Shown here in pieces: positions 46,414 to 55,297 of a DNA stretch of 64,000 bases. Within the stretch, counting starts at the first letter, position 1, and every line of letters starts with the position of its first letter. The notes beneath the pieces were generated by a model. The model saw only the letters and a program-made list of their open reading frames with translations. It did not search any database and was not told the DNA's origin. Position numbers and translations under genes: made by a program. Source of the stretch: Micromonospora peucetia (GTDB lineage Bacteria; Actinomycetota; Actinomycetes; Mycobacteriales; Micromonosporaceae); contig NZ_FMIC01000002.1 of assembly GCF_900091625.1 (NCBI RefSeq), positions 7,205,547 to 7,269,546 on the forward strand. The letters run 5' to 3'.

Positions 46414-47247
46414 TCAGGAACGGACGGGGCTTGTCGCCCCGGCGCCGCGGTCGGTGCCGTCTCCGTCCGGACCGAGGGCGTCCTGTCCGAGACCCTGACG
46501 GATCGCGATCTCTACGGGTGAGTATGCCCCGTCGGCCCGCTCCAGTTCGTACGGTGCGGCTGGCATCAGCGGCGGTTGGGCCATAAAGCGAGGCCGCGTT
46601 CCGTGGTGCGGTTGCGCCGCGTGCACCAGGAATGGGTGGCACAGGAAGACGTCGCCCGGAGATCCGGTGGCGAGGGCGAGCGGCCGGTGTTCGGACGCCG
46701 CCACCAGGTCGGGCGCAAGGGCCAGTCCGCTCGCTCCGTCCTCCCCGTACTTCTCCAGCACCTTCGGCACGTCGAGGTGTGAGCCGACCCTGATCCGGGT
46801 CGGGGCGTCCTTCTCACCGACCTCACTGAACAGGAACAGCATCAGCAGTGCCCGGCCCCGGGAGCGCACATTGGTGAAGTACCAGCTCTCGCCCTCCGGC
46901 AGATAGCTGCCCTCGATGTGCCAGCCCGCGTCGTTCGGCTCCTCTTCGTGCGGGAAGCGCAGCGGGAATGTGCCCAGCGAGTAGCGCGGCTCCCAGCGGC
47001 CCGCGCCGACGAGCAGGTCGTACGCGTGATGGAGGAACGGGGAGTTGGGAGCGGCGACGAACGGCCCCTGCGCCATGCCGGGCACCCAGTGCACGGGCTG
47101 CGTCCACGTCGCTGGATCGTCCGGGTCGCAGCCCGTCTCCCGCCACAGCAGCCGCGCGCAGTCCGCTGCCACGCGCGGCGCGACGGCGCCCTCCAGCTTC
47201 ACGAAGCCGTCGCGAAGAAAGCGGGATACCAAGGTCGTGTCATCCAT
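46414..47247 (-). CDS. phytanoyl-CoA dioxygenase (PhyH)-family oxygenase
   Basis: A 277-residue Fe(II)/2-oxoglutarate oxygenase-like protein. The first metal motif is GWHIEGSY (His-x-Glu, where most have His-x-Asp) and the distal His is in CHPFLVHAAQPH, followed by the 2OG-binding Arg (GTRPRF). Family members hydroxylate small molecules, including natural products. Monocistronic, starts at ATG 47247. Substrate unknown. Confidence 0.85.
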   Translation of the reverse strand: MDDTTLVSRFLRDGFVKLEGAVAPRVAADCARLLWRETGCDPDDPATWTQPVHWVPGMAQGPFVAAPNSPFLHHAYDLLVGAGRWEPRYSLGTFPLRFPHEEEPNDAGWHIEGSYLPEGESWYFTNVRSRGRALLMLFLFSEVGEKDAPTRIRVGSHLDVPKVLEKYGEDGASGLALAPDLVAASEHRPLALATGSPGDVFLCHPFLVHAAQPHHGTRPRFMAQPPLMPAAPYELERADGAYSPVEIAIRQGLGQDALGPDGDGTDRGAGATSPVRS

Positions 47248-47397
47248 GCCCCCATCGTGCGGCGGCGCCGGTCTCGATCACCCGACATTTTCCGCGCCGC
47301 TTTTGTCGGGCGCTGCCCGGTGCGCTGCGACCAAGGTTGACGTCGGACAGAGGCTTGATGATCTCGACTCCGTCTGACCGTCGAAGGGAGCGAACAC

Positions 47398-47892
47398 GTG
47401 GACGCCCGCATCGTCGACCATCCCGAGTTCCGGCTCGTGGGGCACGCGGCCCGCGTCCGGCTGGTCCATCAAGGCATCAACCCGCACATCCAGCGGCACA
47501 TCACCGCACTGCCGACCGAGGAGCACCTGCGCTTGAAGGCTCTCGGCAACACTGAGCCGAGCGGCCTGCTCGCGGTCAGCGACGACCTTGACCCCGACTA
47601 CGCCGAGGGCAGCGAGCTGACCTACCTTCACGGGGTCGCCGTATCCCCGGGTACGCCGGTCCCCGACGGCCTCGACATCATCGAAGTTCCGGCCGGCAGA
47701 TGGTTGATCATCCGGACCACGGGCCCGCATCCGCAGACCCTGCAGAAGGCCTGGGCCACGGCCGCAGCCGCGTGGTTCCCGTCCAACCCGTGGCGTCTGC
47801 GGCCAGGTCCGGAGATCGTCGCGGCGCTTGAGCCTACGAACGACTTCAGCACCGCGACCTGTGAACTCTGGCTGCCCGTCGAACCGGCGTAA
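47398..47892 (+). CDS. GyrI-like/AraC effector-binding-domain protein
   Basis: A 164-residue stand-alone effector-binding domain (PEFRLVGHAARVRL start, LTYLHGVAVSPG, IEVPAGRWLIIRTTG, CELWLPVEPA end). No DNA-binding part. Such single-domain proteins bind drugs or act on cyclopropanoid/electrophilic small molecules. GTG 47398 after GAAGGGAGC. No obvious partner. Confidence 0.82.
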   Translation: MDARIVDHPEFRLVGHAARVRLVHQGINPHIQRHITALPTEEHLRLKALGNTEPSGLLAVSDDLDPDYAEGSELTYLHGVAVSPGTPVPDGLDIIEVPAGRWLIIRTTGPHPQTLQKAWATAAAAWFPSNPWRLRPGPEIVAALEPTNDFSTATCELWLPVEPA

Positions 47893-48116
47893 CGATCTGG
47901 CGAGCATCCAGACAGCATCAGGGGTCCGGCCCGGCGGCCAACAGGATGGCCCAGCCGCGGCAACCGAGCGCGAATATCCGGATCTGCCGCCGTCCGTGCG
48001 CGCACACTGATCGCGGTTGTGGTCACGCTCAGTAGCTGATCTTGAGCCGAGCAGGCATCCTGATCTACCGAGTTGAGTGCGTTGGTTTTCCGGACGATGT
48101 AGGGTTTTCTGTCGGT

Positions 48117-49070
48117 TTAACGGAAGGCGATCACCGTTCCGATCGCGGCGGTGGCTGGTACGAAAAGCTCTCCGGATGCTGCTCGACAGAGCGGAACCTT
48201 ATTGGTTTGGAGGAGGTCCTTCGTCGCGGCTAGGTCGCGGACTTCGACCGTGTAGGCAACGAGGGCGGGCAGTGCCGGTGGTTGCTGTCCGGGCAGAGCC
48301 TCGGCGAGGCGGGATGCCTGCACCAGGGTCAGTGTTGCCGCGCCTAGATCGAACACATACCCACGCCCGTTGGCCCTGGGTGTGCGGTCAAGGTAAGCCT
48401 CGTAGCGTGTCCGGACAGCGTCCAACCCAGAGTCGGCGATGCCGAGCGTAGCGTCGACGAGACCGAAGGCGCCGTTGGGATGGTCGGCCGCGCGGGAGCT
48501 CTGGATTCCGGGATCCAGATCCGCGGCGACGCCGATCCTGCCTTCTGCCTCCACGCCAGGTTGGACGCCGTCGATCTCCAGATATCGGACTGTTTCGACT
48601 CGGGGGCCTACTGGGCGTCGCACGGTGTTGACCCCGCCGTGCTTTATCCCGGAGTTCGTTAGACGAGCTGCCGTCGCCTCGATATCGGACGAGGACAGCA
48701 TCAGGATGTGCAGGCCCTCGTACCGGTCCAGGCAGTCGGACAGGTTCGCGCTGGTGGCGTTGATCCGCTCCATCAGCGATGGCAGCACGCTGGGCGGGGC
48801 GTTCAGCGGGACCAGTCGCGCGTCGGCAGGCACTCGACTACCTACGCCGTCGACGTTGACGACGGTCACCAGTTCGACGAAGTCCTGAGGAAAGTCGGCG
48901 TGGGTGTTGGCTGCGCCGAACGGCTCGAGTGTGCCTCCGTCCTGCGGCACGATCGCGGGATAACTCGGCGTGGGCAGCGCGAACCCTAGCCGTCGATACA
49001 GCTTGAGCGCGGCGGTCATATCGCGGACCACGTGACCGATGTGGTGCAGGCGGGTGATCTCAGGAGTCAT
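48117..49070 (-). CDS. VOC (glyoxalase/dioxygenase-fold) protein
   Basis: A 317-residue protein with two VOC modules: RLHHIGHVVRDMTAALKLYRRLGF at the N terminus and a weaker copy in the second half. Metal-ligand His and Glu are only partly evident. Related proteins are dioxygenases or resistance proteins that bind small molecules. ATG 49070. It is divergent from a TetR gene with a shared 13-bp palindrome, so it is likely repressed by it and induced by a ligand. Confidence 0.78.
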   Translation of the reverse strand: MTPEITRLHHIGHVVRDMTAALKLYRRLGFALPTPSYPAIVPQDGGTLEPFGAANTHADFPQDFVELVTVVNVDGVGSRVPADARLVPLNAPPSVLPSLMERINATSANLSDCLDRYEGLHILMLSSSDIEATAARLTNSGIKHGGVNTVRRPVGPRVETVRYLEIDGVQPGVEAEGRIGVAADLDPGIQSSRAADHPNGAFGLVDATLGIADSGLDAVRTRYEAYLDRTPRANGRGYVFDLGAATLTLVQASRLAEALPGQQPPALPALVAYTVEVRDLAATKDLLQTNKVPLCRAASGELFVPATAAIGTVIAFR

Positions 49071-49084
49071 GTCGACCACGCTAG

Positions 49085-49114
49085 AAGTAGCCTGACCGTA
49101 TGGTCAAGCTACTT
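49085..49114. promoter_or_regulatory. TetR operator between divergent VOC and TetR genes
   Basis: AAGTAGCCTGACC, four bases (GTAT), GGTCAAGCTACTT: a 13-bp inverted repeat with one mismatch. It lies 15 bases above the VOC start and 24 bases above the TetR start, so one repressor could control both. Confidence 0.78.
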
Positions 49115-49137
49115 TGGGGGTGGGTACCCTGAGACGA

Positions 49138-49761
49138 ATGAGCGCGCAGCACGTAGACGGCAGGCGTCTGCGTTACCAGCACCGGCGGCCCGAACTGCTC
49201 GATGCCGTGGTCAACTACGTTCTCGCGCATGGGTTAGCGAATCTGGCGATGCGGCCGTTGGCCGAGGCAGTAGGGGTCAGCCACGGGGCTCTGCTGCACC
49301 ACTTCGGCACAAAGGAGGCCCTCCTCATCGAGGTGACCGATGTGCTTCGCCAGCGGTTGGCCGACGCGGCCGGCCTGGCCGACTCATCCGGCAGCCTGGC
49401 CGACCTCGGCTCGTGGTGGCGGCGGTCGATGACCGCAGACCGCCTGCCGGTCTATCGCTTGTTGTTCGAGGTCTACGCTCAGGCCACACGAGAGCCGGAG
49501 CGCTACGAGCGTTTCCTTCAGCAAGCAATGCACGACGCGCTTGGGCTCGTACAGCGGCTAGTCTTGGCAGAAGGATGCCCCGGCGAGCAAGCGCCCATGG
49601 TCGCATCGATGATCGTGGCCCAGGCACGCGGCCTGCAACTCGATCTCCTGGCTACCAACGACCGCGAACGCGTCGACCACGCCTTCTCTGTCTTCATCGG
49701 CCTGATCGACCGCCTGAGGCAAAGCTGGACCGGCGAGCAACCACCAACGCAGCCGCGCTGA
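49138..49761 (+). CDS. TetR-family regulator of the VOC gene
   Basis: A 207-residue TetR protein: helix-turn-helix in LLDAVVNYVLAHGLANLAMRP / SHGALLHHFGTKEALL (two parts), C-terminal helical domain with RLRQSW near the end. ATG 49138 gives a normal TetR N terminus; TTG 49114 or GTG 49120 would start inside or next to the operator. Confidence 0.87.
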   Translation: MSAQHVDGRRLRYQHRRPELLDAVVNYVLAHGLANLAMRPLAEAVGVSHGALLHHFGTKEALLIEVTDVLRQRLADAAGLADSSGSLADLGSWWRRSMTADRLPVYRLLFEVYAQATREPERYERFLQQAMHDALGLVQRLVLAEGCPGEQAPMVASMIVAQARGLQLDLLATNDRERVDHAFSVFIGLIDRLRQSWTGEQPPTQPR

Positions 49762-49855
49762 CGAGGACCGCGAACTCCCACCCCCTCCTCCGAGATCGCT
49801 TCGCAGTGCACGCTCATGGCCGCGGGGTGCGCGTTGGACCGCTCGCCGATGTCCG

Positions 49856-50644
49856 CTAATCCTCGAAGTCGAACGCGAAGGTGCCCGCCTCGATGCGGTC
49901 GATGAGTTCGCCGACATCATCGGCTTGTCGGATGGCGTTGTCCCATCCGCTGCTGGTGATGTCGACCAGCAGTACCGGTGCGGGGTCGCTGCGCAGGTCG
50001 AGCACGAGCTGTTCACGGGATCCGTCACCGCCGATGATCGCGATGCCGGGGTGCGCGTCGGTGCTCTCGTCCCATGCGTGGTGCAGCTCAAGCATCTCGC
50101 GTGGCGTGTTGAGCCAAACATAGGCTCCGCCTGTCATCCACCCTCGCCGGAACCACGACGCACCTTGCAGGTAGGCCCGCCACGCGGCCGGTAGCGCTCT
50201 GCCCAGCGCGTGGTGGGCGTCGGTGAACTCCTGGTCGCCCACGGGACCGCGGTAGTCGGCTTCCTCGATGATCGCGCCGACGATGTGGGCGTTGAGGTCG
50301 GCAAGCTCCTCTGCGGGGATCCAGTACTCCAGCACGTCGCGGCCACCGACCTGATGAACCTCGTAACGGTCCAGGTACGCACGCTGGACCTCGAACCGGG
50401 TCACGTAGCCGACGCCACCGGCAGGAACGTTCCACTCGCGGGCGATCTTTGTGGCGTACCAGCGGTTGAGTACCGGATAGAAGATCGGCTGGTCCGGCAG
50501 GCGGGGTGGCCAAGCCCGCCATCCGGACGCCGCGACAAGGTCGAGTTCGGCCTGCCCGGTGGGCCGCCACAGGATGATCGTGTCAGAGGCGTCGATGGGC
50601 CTGCTCCCCGCATTGATGGTTATCGCGCGATCGTGGCGAGCCAC
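49856..50644 (-). CDS. two-domain protein: ADP-ribosylation/crystallin J1-like plus SMI1/KNR4-like
   Basis: A 262-residue protein. Residues about 20-130 (ILWRPTGQAELDLVAASGWRAW, LPDQPIFYPVLNRWYATKIA) resemble a short actinomycete family annotated as ADP-ribosylation/crystallin J1. The C-terminal half (LGRALPAAWRAYLQGASW, NTPREMLELHHAW, IGGDGSREQLVLDL) has the SMI1/KNR4/SUKH pattern of immunity proteins. No toxin gene is adjacent. The GTG start at 50644 is weakly supported. Roles in toxin immunity or ADP-ribose biology are both only inference. Confidence 0.7.
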   Translation of the reverse strand: MARHDRAITINAGSRPIDASDTIILWRPTGQAELDLVAASGWRAWPPRLPDQPIFYPVLNRWYATKIAREWNVPAGGVGYVTRFEVQRAYLDRYEVHQVGGRDVLEYWIPAEELADLNAHIVGAIIEEADYRGPVGDQEFTDAHHALGRALPAAWRAYLQGASWFRRGWMTGGAYVWLNTPREMLELHHAWDESTDAHPGIAIIGGDGSREQLVLDLRSDPAPVLLVDITSSGWDNAIRQADDVGELIDRIEAGTFAFDFED

Positions 50645-50851
50645 GCCTGCAACTTTCTGATGCTGTCGGCCCCGGACGTTACCGCGGCCAGTTCGGCCAG
50701 GGTCGATGACACATGGAACCCAGGCACGGATCTGCCGCAGCCCGCGCGTCGTGGAGCGCAGCCGGCCGACGGAGGGCAACGCGCAACCGTGTCGTTGACA
50801 ATGCACAGGTCCAGCCGGCGGCTTGCCGGCAGCCATCGGATGTCGTCGGCG

Positions 50852-51835
50852 CTAGTCGCCGGGCCGGGTCTCGGGCGGCGAAGGCGAGAGTGCTGCGCTG
50901 AAGCGGGCCGCGACCGTGGCCACGGCGGCATGGAGTTCGGGGCCTTCTTCCACAGAGAAGTCGAAGGGGACAACGGCCAGCCACTCCTGGGCGTACATCG
51001 CCGGGTTTCGGGTGCTGCCGACCAGTACGCACCGGTCGCCGTCCGGCTCGAGGCGGCCCATCGGTGGCCGGATCCACGGTGCCACCTTTTCCCACGACGC
51101 GTGGAACCGCACGCGGGTGCGGTACTTCCATCCTGCGCCGAGGTTTTCCTCAAGTGCGGCAACCGGATCCAGGTCGTCGGGCGGTGTGAAGCCGTGCGGC
51201 AGATGCCGCACGGCCCGAACCCGGTCGATACGGTACGTGCGGATCGCGTCCGCGCGGTACGAGTGGCACAGCAGATACCAGCGCCCGTACCGCACCACGA
51301 CCGCCCACGGGTCGACCTCGGCGTCCCACTCCTCGCCGCTCTTGCCTCGATAGGTGACCAGGACGCGGCGCCGGTCGGCGACGGCGGCGACCAGGGCGCT
51401 TGTGGTGGCGGCGTCAGGACGGGCCGAATGTCGGTCAGGGGTGGCCGAGGCGTACGCCCGCAGCGCCGCCGCCTGCCGTCCGACGCTGTCGGGGAGAGCC
51501 CGGATGACCTTGCTGAGTGCCGAGCCGATCAGGTCGTCGGCGTCGATCGCGGCCGGCTGCCCGTCGAGCACGGCCATGACCAAGCCGAGCGCCTGCTCCT
51601 GGGTGAAGACGACCGGCGGTAGCCGGGTGCCGCGGCCCAGCCGGTAGCCGCCGTACGGCCCGCGGATCGATTCGACCGTGATGCCGGCCTCGCGAAGGAT
51701 CCCGACGTAGCGGCGCGCGGCCCGCTCTGTCACGCCCAGGAGGGAGGCGAGCTGGTCGGCAGTAACGCCGGGACGTGCCTGCAGGATCTCGAGCGCGCGC
51801 AGGGCCCGGGCGGTGGGGCTCGGACCGGTTCGCAC
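50852..51835 (-). CDS. WYL-domain transcriptional regulator (YafY type)
   Basis: A 327-residue regulator. N-terminal HTH_11 winged helix (RALRALEILQARPGVTADQLA, VTERAARRYVGILREAG), central WYL domain (RRRVLVTYRGKSGEEW..VDPWAVVVRYGRWYLLCHSYRADAIRTYRIDRV, in part) and the WCX C-terminal extension. WYL domains bind ligands, often nucleic acids or nucleotides. Divergent from an alpha/beta hydrolase gene, its likely target. GTG 51835. Confidence 0.9.
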   Translation of the reverse strand: MRTGPSPTARALRALEILQARPGVTADQLASLLGVTERAARRYVGILREAGITVESIRGPYGGYRLGRGTRLPPVVFTQEQALGLVMAVLDGQPAAIDADDLIGSALSKVIRALPDSVGRQAAALRAYASATPDRHSARPDAATTSALVAAVADRRRVLVTYRGKSGEEWDAEVDPWAVVVRYGRWYLLCHSYRADAIRTYRIDRVRAVRHLPHGFTPPDDLDPVAALEENLGAGWKYRTRVRFHASWEKVAPWIRPPMGRLEPDGDRCVLVGSTRNPAMYAQEWLAVVPFDFSVEEGPELHAAVATVAARFSAALSPSPPETRPGD

Positions 51836-51888
51836 AGCGGAGAGAGTAGCGGAAGTAGAACGTCCGGAATCGCCTCTAGGTTGATTCC

Positions 51889-52572
51889 ATGACTGCAGAA
51901 CAGATCGTGCTCGTGGGTGGCCTGTGGCTCGACGGGTCGGTGTGGACCAGCATCGCATGCGAGCTCGAAGAGAGGGGCCGCCTTGCGGTGCCGGTGGCCC
52001 TACCGGGGCAGGGCGACGGGAACATGGCGGCGACGCTGGCCGATCAACTGACCGCGGTGCTCGCCGCCGTGGACGCGGGTCCCGGCAGGTCGGTGGTGGT
52101 GGGGCACTCCGCAGCCTGCACCCTGGCCTGGATGGCGGCCGACGCGCGGCCCGGGCGCGTGGCCAAGGTCGTGCTGATCGGCGGGTTTCCCTCAGGCGAC
52201 GGGCAGCCGTACGCCGACTTCTTCGAGATCAGCGACGGTGTCATGCCGTTCCCAGGCTGGAGACCGTTCAACGGGGCGGACGCGGCCGACCTGGACGAGC
52301 AGGCCCGGCAGGCCTTCGCGGCGGCGGCGATCCCGGTTCCCGAGGGCGTGGCCAGGGGCGTCGTACGGCTGACAGACGAGCGGCGATTCGACGTTCCGGT
52401 CGTGGTGGTGTGCCCGGAGTTCACACCTGCCGAGGCGCAGGAGTGGATCGCCGCGGGAGACGTACCCGAGCTGGGCCGGGCCAAGCACATCGGCCTGGTC
52501 GACATCGACTCCGGACATTGGCCGATGATGACGCGGCCCACAGAGCTGGCGCGGATCCTCGCCGCGGTCTAG
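51889..52572 (+). CDS. alpha/beta hydrolase divergent to WYL regulator
   Basis: A 227-residue hydrolase: oxyanion region VLVGGLWLDGS, nucleophile Ser in VVGHSAACT, catalytic His in IDSGHWPMM. The G-H-S-A elbow and short length fit the EstA/salicylate-esterase-like group. The 53-bp region before it is shared with the WYL gene. Substrate unknown. Confidence 0.86.
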   Translation: MTAEQIVLVGGLWLDGSVWTSIACELEERGRLAVPVALPGQGDGNMAATLADQLTAVLAAVDAGPGRSVVVGHSAACTLAWMAADARPGRVAKVVLIGGFPSGDGQPYADFFEISDGVMPFPGWRPFNGADAADLDEQARQAFAAAAIPVPEGVARGVVRLTDERRFDVPVVVVCPEFTPAEAQEWIAAGDVPELGRAKHIGLVDIDSGHWPMMTRPTELARILAAV

Positions 52573-52748
52573 CGGGATACGGGACCGTATGTGCGGCGTC
52601 GTGGTCTGCTGCCGGCTCTATAGAGCGTGGACTCTGCTAAAACGCGGCATCCGAATCTGCCGCTGACCGTGCACCGGTCAGCGTCCGCTCCTGCCGATCA
52701 CCGGATGCAGGGGATTCAACCGGACGGAAGTGCCGAGCAGCGATGGAT

Positions 52749-53203
52749 CTACGGGCCGCTCGGCGATGCGGTTGTCCGTGCTTCGTCGCGACGAGGCAGC
52801 CGGTCAGGCTCAGGCAGGGAACGAAGCAATGCCGGCAGGGCGCCAAACACGAGGGGAAGGCCACCCAGCTCGCTGATCCTGACCCATGCGATGTCGTCAT
52901 GCTCCTCAGGTGCACGGTTGGTGGGAGAGCCGACCCAGTCTCTGATTTGCCAGACGCCCACGTGGACGGCGTCCTCGCCACTGCCGGCATGCAGGTCGCC
53001 CAACCGTGACGAGGACTCCGTCACAATGTGAACCCCTAGCTCCTCGTGCATCTCACGCGCGAGGGCCTGTAGTTCAGACTCACCCGCTTCGACGTGCCCC
53101 CGGGCAGATCCCAGAGATCCGGGTATGCCCGGCGGGTCGGGCTGCGGTGTACCAGCAGGACCGCGCCGTTCTCCACGAGTGCGCCGCAGACGACGACATG
53201 CAT
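52749..53203 (-). pseudogene. NUDIX hydrolase with one-base frameshift
   Basis: ATG 53203 opens MHVVVCGALVENGAVLLVHR..YPDLWDLPGG. The second half of the NUDIX box (HVEAGESELQALAREMHEELG) is in another frame and continues to 52749. The break falls at a run of five C (plus strand 53097-53101); one added base restores the complete NUDIX box and a 151-residue protein. It is therefore either a very recent pseudogene or a sequencing error in a homopolymer. NUDIX enzymes hydrolyse nucleotide diphosphate derivatives. Confidence 0.82.
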
Positions 53204-53415
53204 GACGGGATTAGAGCATAGGAGTAGGACAAGCCCGCTCCAGCCAGAGGGCACGCGCAGACATCCGGCTCTGCCACGCGGCGTGTGCGCTGGCCGTCGG
53301 GGCAGCGCCCGGCTGGCTGCTGCCTCCGGCGTAGCGACTCTCGGCGGTGTGCCAGCTGGGGCATTCGCCATGGTCACTGACGACGGGGCACCAGAGTTCG
53401 GGATGGGACGGAGGT

Positions 53416-53907
53416 TCAACCTGCCGGTGTCCTGACCTGGCTGTGAGTCGCACAGTCGGTCCCGACCCGGCAGCCCTCTTCGAGCACAACGGCACCGTAG
53501 AGGGCTGTGAAGACGCGGTCCCGCAGGATCTCGTACTGCTGGCGGCATCGCCGAGGTGGGCCCGGCGGGCGTTGCTGGACTTGACCGCCGACAACGACTT
53601 CCGGTGGCTGGAACTGGTCAGCTGTCAGGTCGACCTCGCGGCCGTCGGCCAATCGATTCCAGTAGTGGTAGCCGACCTTGACGTCTCCGGCGAGGACCTC
53701 GCCGAGGATCAGCTCTCCGCCGAGCAGGTCCTGAATGATCAAGGCAGTCACCCCGCATTGGCCACGGGCTGCGTTGCTGGCGTGCCAATCCTGCACATCG
53801 TGCGGGTCGCAGGTATCCGCTCCCCAGCCGTCGCGCAGTACCGGCCGCAGCATCTCCAGGTCAATCGCGAGAGGGACTGATCGTTGGTCGCGCTTTTCAT
53901 ACGTCAC
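53416..53907 (-). CDS. YunG-like family protein
   Basis: A 163-residue protein with the pattern of the Bacillus YunG family: GQCGVTALIIQDLLGGELI with an apparently conserved Cys, then YHYWNRLADGREVDLTADQF. A Cys-His pair in this arrangement suggests a papain-like fold, but the activity is not known. The C-terminal third is less similar and may have been altered. No operon partner. Confidence 0.72.
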   Translation of the reverse strand: MTYEKRDQRSVPLAIDLEMLRPVLRDGWGADTCDPHDVQDWHASNAARGQCGVTALIIQDLLGGELILGEVLAGDVKVGYHYWNRLADGREVDLTADQFQPPEVVVGGQVQQRPPGPPRRCRQQYEILRDRVFTALYGAVVLEEGCRVGTDCATHSQVRTPAG

Positions 53908-53997
53908 CCAGGAAGGGTCAGCCCTCCACCGGGTCGAGAGTCAAGAAATACCCCGCCTCGGGTCCTGGCCGGCCGAACGGCGCCACTAGCGGGCGCG

Positions 53998-54054
53998 CTC
54001 ATCTGCCGCCGACCGCGGTGCGATACCCCGAGCACACACTCATTTGCCGCCGAC
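53998..54054. repeat. short direct repeat
   Basis: CTCATCTGCCGCCGAC (53998-54013) recurs as CTCATTTGCCGCCGAC (54039-54054), period 41, in the gap above the phosphotransferase gene. Function unknown. Confidence 0.5.
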
Positions 54055-54126
54055 AGGGCGTTGAGGTACGCGTCATGTGAGCGGCTGTGTCCGGTGCACG
54101 GTCGTGCCGATGACAGAGTGGTACCC

Positions 54127-55026
54127 GTGGGCAGTGCGACCGAGGTTGAGATTCGCTGGGTTGAGTCGACCTGGCAGCGTCGGATCACCAGGGTGCGGCG
54201 TCTCACGGGTGGTTGGACGTCCACCATGCTGGGCCTGACCGGACACGACGGTGAACAGGCTGTACTCCGGCTGGTGACGAAGGAGCCGTGGCGTCGACAC
54301 GCTGCCGGACTGCTTTCCAGAGAGGCGGCTGTCCAGCGGCAACTGCAACGGTCATCGATCCCGGTGCCTCGAAGTATCGCCCTGGATCTGTCCGGGGAGA
54401 CCGCCGGGGCACCGGCACACCTCATGTCCTGGCTGCCCGGGCGGCTTTGCTTGACCTCTGCCGCGGACGGCATCCTGGAGGCAATGGCGCAGGTTCTCGT
54501 TAGCATCCATCAATTCGCTCCTGGGCAGGACAGGCCACGGCAGTACCAGTCGTGGGCTGCGCCGGGCAAACGAGTCATGCCACCGTGGGCGCAGCGGCGA
54601 CAGCTATGGCATCAGGCGTTCGAGCTGCTGGAACAACCCGTGCCGGCCTATGCCGGTACGTTTCTGCACCGAGACTTTCATCCGGGAAATCTACTGTGGT
54701 CGCACGGGCGTATCAGCGGCGTAGTGGACTGGGTCGAGACATCGTGGGGACCGGCGACCCTGGACGTCGCACACGCCGCGACCTATCTGGCCATGTTGCA
54801 CGGCATTGAGGCTGGGGCCAGATTCACGAACGCGTACCGTCGCCGGGTCGATGGCCGGCACGACGAGGACGAGTTCCGGTACTGGAACGTCATGGACATT
54901 GTCGGCTACCTGCCGGACCCAGCGAAAGTCGTCCAGCCATGGCGCGACTCCGGACTGGACATCAGTGACGACCTCGCTCGCAGCCGACTCGAACAGCGGC
55001 TTGAGCACGTTCTACGAGCTCACTGA
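54127..55026 (+). CDS. aminoglycoside phosphotransferase (APH)-family kinase
   Basis: A 299-residue small-molecule kinase. The Brenner motif HRDFHPGNLLW has the catalytic Asp and metal Asn, and VVDWVETSWGPATLDVAH gives the metal-binding Asp. The N-lobe begins with TRVRRLTGGWTSTMLGL. Family members phosphorylate aminoglycosides, macrolides, choline or other metabolites; the sequence does not decide which. GTG 54127 is preferred; GTG 54118 would add three residues. Confidence 0.85.
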   Translation: MGSATEVEIRWVESTWQRRITRVRRLTGGWTSTMLGLTGHDGEQAVLRLVTKEPWRRHAAGLLSREAAVQRQLQRSSIPVPRSIALDLSGETAGAPAHLMSWLPGRLCLTSAADGILEAMAQVLVSIHQFAPGQDRPRQYQSWAAPGKRVMPPWAQRRQLWHQAFELLEQPVPAYAGTFLHRDFHPGNLLWSHGRISGVVDWVETSWGPATLDVAHAATYLAMLHGIEAGARFTNAYRRRVDGRHDEDEFRYWNVMDIVGYLPDPAKVVQPWRDSGLDISDDLARSRLEQRLEHVLRAH

Positions 55027-55139
55027 CGACCCAACTGAATCCTGCTCGGTGCCTGAACCCGCCCGCCCACCAAGGCTGCGACGCTGACGTGACGCCGACG
55101 AACGGGTCTGAGGTGAGTGCGCGGATTTGCCGCAAAGCG

Positions 55140-55254
55140 CGCGGCACCGAAGGTGACGTCAGCGCCCGATCACTGGTGTCCGAACAGCGACAACACTCGG
55201 GTCGTGCTGCTGAGCGCGGAGGCCTTCGCCGCCCGGCAACCAGGCGACGGCCTG
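55140..55254 (+). pseudogene. possible gene remnant
   Basis: In one plus-strand frame the 3' part of the gap 55027-55297 reads WCPNSDNTRVVLLS then FAARQPGDGLLEMEPAT and a stop. It has normal coding composition but no start, and I recognise no family. It may be the tail of a lost gene. Confidence 0.3.
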
Positions 55255-55297
55255 CTGGAGATGGAACCAGCCACCTGATCGTCGAGGTCTCGGACTA

